Shown here piece after piece: positions 59,340 to 64,000 of a stretch of DNA of 64,000 nt (the stretch's first letter is position 1; every line of letters starts with the position of its first letter). A model generated the notes under the pieces. The model was not told the origin of the DNA and searched no databases. It saw nothing but the letters and a program-made list of their open reading frames with translations. This DNA comes from Curtobacterium flaccumfaciens pv. betae (lineage in GTDB: Bacteria; Actinomycetota; Actinomycetes; Actinomycetales; Microbacteriaceae). Location: positions 496,001 to 560,000 of the forward strand of contig NZ_JAPJDC010000001.1 of assembly GCF_026241855.1 (NCBI RefSeq). The letters are read 5' to 3'. The translations under genes were made by a program, and so were the position numbers.

Positions 59340-60806
59340 GTGACGGCGGACGCGCTCCGCGCACCGCGCGCCCTCGGAGCCACCGACGAGTGGAGCCGCA
59401 CGTACTCACGCCGTGTGCTCTTCACCGACCTGCTGGCCCTGATCTGGGTCGTCTTCGGCGTGCAGATCGCCTGGCTCGGACTCGAGTCGAACCTGGCCAC
59501 GAACACCGCCGACCTGCGACTGAGCTACTCCGCGATCTCCATCGTGGTGATCGTCGTGTGGATGAGCGCACTCGCCCTGTACGACACCCGCGGCGCGCGG
59601 GTGATCGGCGTCGGCAGCACCGAGTACCGCCTGGTCGCGGACTCCAGCGTCCGCGTGTTCGGCCTGCTCGCGATCGCGGCGTTCCTGCTGCACGTCGACC
59701 TGGCCCGCGGCTACGTGCTCATCGCGTTCCCGATCGGGATCCTCGTCCTCCTGCTGTCCCGGTGGATCTGGCGCCAGTGGCTCGTCGCCCAGCGTCAGCA
59801 GGGCGCCTACTCGGCGACGGTGCTGCTCGTCGGGTCGCCGGCCAGCGTGCTGCACATCGGCCGCGAACTCGCGCGTTCCCCCGAAGCCGGCTACCGCGTG
59901 GTCGGCGCCGTCGTGTCGACGAACCACCGCGGTCTGCTGGCCGGGTCGACCATCCAGAGCCACGGCGGCTTCGACGACGTCGGCTCCGCGCTGCGCGAGA
60001 CCGGTGCCGACACCGTCGTGATCACGAGTTCCGACGACCTGCCGCCGGAGCGCGTCCGGGAACTCAGCTGGTCGCTCGAGCCGGGTCGGCAGCACCTGGT
60101 GGTCGCGCCGAGCCTGACCGACATCGGTGGTCCCCGCATCCACACCCGGCCGGTGCAGGGCCTGCCGCTCATCCACGTCGAGACGCCGACGTACTCGGGC
60201 CGCAAGCTCTACACGAAGCGCGCCTTCGACCTGCTCGGCGCGGGGCTGCTCGTCGTCGTCCTGTCGCCGCTGCTCCTCGTGCTGGCCGTGCTGGTGAAGA
60301 CCACCTCGACCGGTCCGGTCTTCTTCCGGCAGGAGCGCGTCGGGCTGAACGGCAGCACCTTCCGGATGATCAAGTTCCGCTCGATGGTCGTCGACGCCGA
60401 GGAACGCCTGCAGGAGCTCAGTGCGCTCGACCGGGCCGAGGGCAACGACGTCCTGTTCAAGATGCGGAACGACCCCCGGGTCACCCGGGTCGGCGGGTTC
60501 ATGCGCCGCTACAGCCTCGACGAAGTGCCGCAGCTGTTCAACGTCCTGGCCGGCAGCATGTCCCTCGTCGGACCCCGGCCGCCGCTCTCGCGGGAGGTCG
60601 CCCGCTACGACACCCATGTCCACCGTCGCTTCTTGGTGAAGCCGGGGATGACGGGGCTGTGGCAGGTGAGCGGTCGATCCGATCTGTCGTGGGAGGACTC
60701 GGTGCGGCTGGATCTGTTCTACGTGGAGAACTGGTCGATCGTGGCCGACCTCCTCATCCTCTGGAAGACGTTCAAGGCCATCGCGACCAGCCGAGGTGCG
60801 TACTAG
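59340..60806 (+). CDS. Priming sugar transferase (polyprenyl-phosphate glycosylphosphotransferase, WcaJ-like)
   Basis: A 488-aa membrane enzyme with four or five N-terminal spans, a CoA_binding_3-like domain and a C-terminal catalytic domain KRAFDLLGAGLLVV, FFRQERVGLNGSTFRMIKFRSM, RRYSLDEVPQLFNVLAGSMSLVGPRPPL. It transfers a sugar 1-phosphate to undecaprenyl phosphate, starting repeat-unit synthesis. GTG start 59340 lies 14 nt after the previous gene. Confidence 0.93.
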   Translation: MTADALRAPRALGATDEWSRTYSRRVLFTDLLALIWVVFGVQIAWLGLESNLATNTADLRLSYSAISIVVIVVWMSALALYDTRGARVIGVGSTEYRLVADSSVRVFGLLAIAAFLLHVDLARGYVLIAFPIGILVLLLSRWIWRQWLVAQRQQGAYSATVLLVGSPASVLHIGRELARSPEAGYRVVGAVVSTNHRGLLAGSTIQSHGGFDDVGSALRETGADTVVITSSDDLPPERVRELSWSLEPGRQHLVVAPSLTDIGGPRIHTRPVQGLPLIHVETPTYSGRKLYTKRAFDLLGAGLLVVVLSPLLLVLAVLVKTTSTGPVFFRQERVGLNGSTFRMIKFRSMVVDAEERLQELSALDRAEGNDVLFKMRNDPRVTRVGGFMRRYSLDEVPQLFNVLAGSMSLVGPRPPLSREVARYDTHVHRRFLVKPGMTGLWQVSGRSDLSWEDSVRLDLFYVENWSIVADLLILWKTFKAIATSRGAY

Positions 60807-61604
60807 ATGACCGCTCACAGCAATCCTGACGGGGCGGAGCCCGGAATCCGCGACGCCGTGATCGCCCTCCCGACGGTCCGTGCGGCAGGCGTGCCGCTGG
60901 TCGCGGTCCCAAGTCCGGAAGTCCTCGAGCAGCTGCGGTCCGTCGCTGATCGCCTCGACGGACCGGGGATCCCCGTCCACTTCGTCAACGCGTACACCGT
61001 GTCGTTGACGTCCGACCCCCGCTACCTGCGCCTGTTCCAATCGGACGGGGTGAACATCGCGGACGGGACGCCCCTGGCGTGGATCGCACGCTCGATCGGT
61101 GGCGAGGTCGCACATCTGCGCGGTCCGGACGCATTCCGCGAGATCCTCTCGTCGAAGCCGACGTACGGTCTTCGACACTTCCTGCTCGGTGGGAGCGAGG
61201 GGTCACTCGCCCGTCTCGAGATGGCCATCGCTCGGGACTACCCCGATGCGCTCGTGGTGGGTGCTTTCAGTCCCCCCTTCACCGAGTTCGGCGACAGCGA
61301 TCGAGACCACATCGATTCGCTGATCCGGGAATCGGCGGCAAACGTCGTCTGGGTCGGCATCGGCACACCGAAGCAGGACTACGAAGTCGTCAGACTCGCC
61401 GCGCTGCACTCCGCAGTCGTCCTGGCTGTCGGGGCAGCCTTCAACTTCGTGTCCGAAGACGTCGTCGAGGCACCGAGGCTGTGGCGCCGAACGGGCCTCG
61501 AGTGGGTGTACCGACTCGTCCGCGAGCCACGGCGCCTCTGGCGCCGCTACCTGCTCGGTAACCTGACGTTCCTCGTGCTCGCTGTCAGGAGACGACGTGG
61601 CTGA
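60807..61604 (+). CDS. WecB/TagA/CpsF family glycosyltransferase
   Basis: A 265-aa GT26 enzyme: FVNAYTVSLTSD, NIADGTPLAWIARSIG, AHLRGPDAF, VWVGIGTPKQDYE, VGAAFNFVSEDVVEAPRLWRRTGLEWVYRLVREPRRLWRRYL. It adds ManNAc-type or related sugar to a lipid-linked primer, making an early step of EPS. ATG lies right after the stop of the priming transferase (TAG|ATG), and the GT4 gene starts before its end. The short C-terminal helix binds the membrane in homologues. Confidence 0.92.
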   Translation: MTAHSNPDGAEPGIRDAVIALPTVRAAGVPLVAVPSPEVLEQLRSVADRLDGPGIPVHFVNAYTVSLTSDPRYLRLFQSDGVNIADGTPLAWIARSIGGEVAHLRGPDAFREILSSKPTYGLRHFLLGGSEGSLARLEMAIARDYPDALVVGAFSPPFTEFGDSDRDHIDSLIRESAANVVWVGIGTPKQDYEVVRLAALHSAVVLAVGAAFNFVSEDVVEAPRLWRRTGLEWVYRLVREPRRLWRRYLLGNLTFLVLAVRRRRG

Positions 61605-62691
61605 GGCGCACGGTGACGTCATCGTGATCAGTCAGCTGCCCCCACCCGTGCACGGGTCGACGGTCATGACGAGGACCCTCATGGACGTCCTCGCCGGTTC
61701 TGGCCGGCGCCCGGTCCTAGTGGACCGGCGCTTCAGCAAATCAGTCGACGAGATCGGCTCGACGAGCATCAAGAAAGTACTCAGCGGCATCTCGCTCCTC
61801 TTCCGGCTCGGAACGACGCTCCGGCACCACCGTGACGCGGCAGTGGTGTTCTTCACCACGAACCGGCCACCGTCGTTCTGGGTTGACGTCGTGATGAGCG
61901 TGGAACTGCGGATGCTGCGCCGTCCGTACATTGCGTACGTCCACACGTCGGGCTACCGAGCGTTGGCCGAACGAGGGGCCCTCCATCGCGGTGGGGTGGC
62001 CCTCCTGCTCGGCGGCGCTTCTTCGGTGGTGGTCCTCGGGGAGTCGATGCTCCCCGACGTGCAACAGTTCAACGACGCCCGCAGTGTCATCCCGAACGCG
62101 GTCGGCGGTCCGGAGCGGCGAACGACAGCCGTCGGCGGATCGTCGACGATCGCCTTCCTGTCGAACCTGATCCCGGGCAAGGGTGCCGAGGACTTCATGC
62201 GCATCGCGAACCGGTGCCTCGTCGACGCACCGGACGCTCGAGCGATCGTGATCGGTCGAGCGTCGTCCGACGAGTACGGGGAGGGGCTGCGGGCGATCCT
62301 CGACCCGGAGGTGCGAGACCGGGTGGACTTCATCGGCGCGATGTTCGACGAGGCTCGTGATGGCCTGCTCGCGACCGCGAGTGTCCTCGTGTTCCCGAGC
62401 ACCTACCGCTACGAGGCACAGCCGCTGACAGTCCTGGAATCGATGCGGGTGGGAGTTCCGGTCGTCGCCTACGACGTCGGGGGCCTCCGCGACGTGATCG
62501 ACGACGATGTGAACGGGTTCCTCGTCAGGAGCGGTGACTGGGAGGCGGCATCTGAGCGATGCCGGACAATCCTGTCGTCACAAGACGACCGCGACCGGCT
62601 CGCCGCAGGAGCCCTCACGACATACCGCGAACGTTTCGGACTCGCCCGGTACAGCGCGGCGTGGACCGAACTCCTCGAGCGGGGTGCGTGA
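61597..62691 (+). CDS. Glycosyltransferase family 4 (EPS operon)
   Basis: A 364-aa GT-B transferase. N-terminal domain with SQLPPPVHGSTVMT and C-terminal domain with AFLSNLIPGKGAEDFM, VIGRASS and SVLVFPSTYRYEAQPLTVLESMRVGVPVVAYDVGGLRDVI, the GT4 nucleotide-sugar site with E(x7)E spacing. The GTG at 61597 is inside the end of the previous gene. Sugar donor and acceptor unknown. Confidence 0.9.
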   Translation: MAEAHGDVIVISQLPPPVHGSTVMTRTLMDVLAGSGRRPVLVDRRFSKSVDEIGSTSIKKVLSGISLLFRLGTTLRHHRDAAVVFFTTNRPPSFWVDVVMSVELRMLRRPYIAYVHTSGYRALAERGALHRGGVALLLGGASSVVVLGESMLPDVQQFNDARSVIPNAVGGPERRTTAVGGSSTIAFLSNLIPGKGAEDFMRIANRCLVDAPDARAIVIGRASSDEYGEGLRAILDPEVRDRVDFIGAMFDEARDGLLATASVLVFPSTYRYEAQPLTVLESMRVGVPVVAYDVGGLRDVIDDDVNGFLVRSGDWEAASERCRTILSSQDDRDRLAAGALTTYRERFGLARYSAAWTELLERGA

Positions 62692-63796
62692 CGTGGCAGG
62701 ACGAACGTTTGCGATCGTGCAGGAGTACGTCCCCGAGTACCGCGCGCCGTTGTTCGACCGGTTGGCCGAGGCGCTGTCGGAAAGGGGCGACGAGCTCACC
62801 GTCTTCGCCGGGAACCCGGCCGGCGCGCTCGCTCAGCGCCGGGACGGCGTGCAGGAGCGGCCGTGGCTGCGGAGGATCCGCCAGCGGGAGCTCCGGCTGT
62901 TCGGGAAACGGCTGACCCTCCGCGTGCTGCCGCGCGACGTGTGGCGAGCGGACCTGATCGTCGTGGAGCAAGCTCGACGGAACCTCGATCTGCCGCTGCT
63001 GTTGCTCTGGAACCGGACAGCGCGGAAGACGGCGTTGTGGGGCCACGGTGCCGATGTCGTCAAGGTGCCGTCCCGCTTCGAGCGGTTGTACAGCCGCCTG
63101 ATCACGCGGAAGGCCACGTGGTTCTTCGCCTACACGCCGGCAGGTGCCGAGTGGGCTGCCGCGATCGGCCGGGACCCACAGCGAACCACCGTCCTGCACA
63201 ACAGCACCGACGTCCGGCAGCTTCGCGAGGAGCTCGCGGCCGTCGATGCGACGAACGCGGAGGGTCAGGTGGCCTTCATCGGCGGCCTCGACGACAGCAA
63301 GAAGATCGTCGAGCTGATCGCGATCGCAGAGGCTGCGCACCGCGCGGATCCGGATTTCCGCCTGGTGGTCGGCGGCGACGGACAGCTTCGCCCCGCGGTC
63401 GAGTCCGCGGCGGCCCGCTTCGCGTGGCTCGACTACCGCGGTGCGGTGTCCGGAGCCGCGAAGGCGGTGCTGCTGCGCGAGAGCGACCTGCTTCTGCTGC
63501 CCGGACGCGTCGGACTGGTCGCGCTCGACAGCCTCGTCGCAGGTCGACCCATCGTCACACTCGCGTCCTCGCTCCACGGACCAGAGTTCGGGTACCTCGA
63601 GCCGGGCCGGACCTGCGTCGTGGCCGATGGCGTCGAGGACGCTGCGCGGTCGATCGTGCGGCTCCTGCGCGACCGGCAGGAGCTCGTGACCATGCAAGAG
63701 CGTTGCCACCGAGTGTCCGAGGAGTACTCCGTCGAGAAGATGGCGCATCATTTCCAGGACGGTCTGAACGCAGCGATCAAGGACGACGATGAGTGA
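62684..63796 (+). CDS. Glycosyltransferase (GT4-like, EPS operon)
   Basis: A 370-aa GT-B transferase: FAIVQEYVPEYRAPLFDRLAEAL at the start, LWGHGADVVKVP, VTVLHN-like RTTVLHNSTD, VAFIGGLDDSKKIVELI, LVVGGDGQLRP and LLLLPGRVGLVALDSLVAGRPIVTL. This resembles transferases that act late in repeat-unit synthesis. GTG 62684 overlaps the previous gene by 8 nt. GTG 62693 is an equally good start. It overlaps the next gene by 8 nt. Confidence 0.85.
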   Translation: MRDVAGRTFAIVQEYVPEYRAPLFDRLAEALSERGDELTVFAGNPAGALAQRRDGVQERPWLRRIRQRELRLFGKRLTLRVLPRDVWRADLIVVEQARRNLDLPLLLLWNRTARKTALWGHGADVVKVPSRFERLYSRLITRKATWFFAYTPAGAEWAAAIGRDPQRTTVLHNSTDVRQLREELAAVDATNAEGQVAFIGGLDDSKKIVELIAIAEAAHRADPDFRLVVGGDGQLRPAVESAAARFAWLDYRGAVSGAAKAVLLRESDLLLLPGRVGLVALDSLVAGRPIVTLASSLHGPEFGYLEPGRTCVVADGVEDAARSIVRLLRDRQELVTMQERCHRVSEEYSVEKMAHHFQDGLNAAIKDDDE

Positions 63797-64000
63797 GTTG
63801 CACGTGATCGTGGCGAGCCACAACCGGGCCGACACCACTGCGGCCGCGTTGCGGTCGCTCCACGAGGCGATCTCCGAGGTGGGCGTCGAGTACGACGTGA
63901 CGCTGTTCGACGACGGCTCGTCGGATGACACGATCGAGCGGGTGACCGCGGTCGTGGATCGGTTGACGGTCCTGCGGGGCGACGGTTCGGCGTTCTGGGC
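63789..64000 (+). CDS. Glycosyltransferase family 2, N-terminal fragment (runs off right edge)
   Basis: The first 70 codons of a GT-A transferase: MSELHVIVASHNRADTTAAA, VTLFDDGSSDDT (nucleotide site) and LRGDGSAFWA at the window edge, the last typical of rhamnosyl- or galactofuranosyl-type GT2 proteins. The ATG overlaps the previous stop by 8 nt. It is the latest visible gene of the EPS operon. Confidence 0.88.
   Translation, partial: MSELHVIVASHNRADTTAAALRSLHEAISEVGVEYDVTLFDDGSSDDTIERVTAVVDRLTVLRGDGSAFW

Overview
The window is high-GC actinobacterial chromosome. The set of household genes, the Asp23/DUF2273/AmaP-type operon, class E sortase-like LAFTG sorting signals, the EfeO-EfeB pair, many TANNNT boxes 6-8 nt upstream of start codons, and very short intergenic gaps fit a plant- or soil-associated Microbacteriaceae, most like Curtobacterium. 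That placement is inference from gene content, not a database result. I see no rRNA, tRNA, prophage, transposase or CRISPR array, so this is ordinary chromosome with some fast-evolving accessory patches.

Layout. 0-9.5 kb: a GH20 hexosaminidase divergent from a ROK regulator, a DedA membrane protein, a Ser/Thr kinase, trpF, several small enzymes, an AEC carrier, a very Met-rich Cys-rich Csp-like protein and exonuclease III. 9.6-12.7 kb: a tightly overlapping envelope-stress operon (two Asp23-like proteins, a DUF2273-like protein, two AmaP-like membrane proteins) followed by an APH-type kinase. 12.7-19.1 kb, minus strand: a serine-hydrolase protein co-transcribed with two tandemly duplicated lipoproteins, an M23 peptidase and a polytopic membrane protein. 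19.2-26.2 kb: pyrE overlapping a septum-formation-domain protein, an aldo-keto reductase, a HEAT-repeat protein, a 666-bp gene-free repeat array, and a DtxR-type regulator divergent from a CPBP protease. 26.4-35.7 kb: a surface and metal region with a LAFTG-anchored phospholipase/phosphatase, EfeB, EfeO, a NagD-like phosphatase and a LAFTG-anchored adhesin. 35.9-44 kb: regulators, a TrmH/SpoU methyltransferase, a DUF559 protein, an epimerase and a TetR / degenerate ABC ATPase / YhgE-Pip operon. 44-54.4 kb: a 1216-aa subtilase, purA with a phosphotyrosine phosphatase, and a CPBP protease-histidine kinase-response regulator operon. 54.7-64 kb: a PP2C phosphatase, another CPBP protein and an exopolysaccharide operon running off the right edge (BY-kinase, Asp-box protein, priming transferase and four glycosyltransferases).

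The intergenic DNA is unusually structured. Two families of near-perfect palindromes recur (six and four copies), one of which supplies the stop codon of two genes. A 193-bp unit of nested hairpins is repeated head to tail at 24.07-24.56 kb, and short tandem repeats run into the 3' ends of two minus-strand genes. The best candidates for undescribed biology are the hydrolase/duplicated-lipoprotein module (12.7-15.9 kb), the Met-rich Csp-like protein (7.8 kb), the Walker-less ABC partner of YhgE/Pip (42.5 kb) and the palindrome families.
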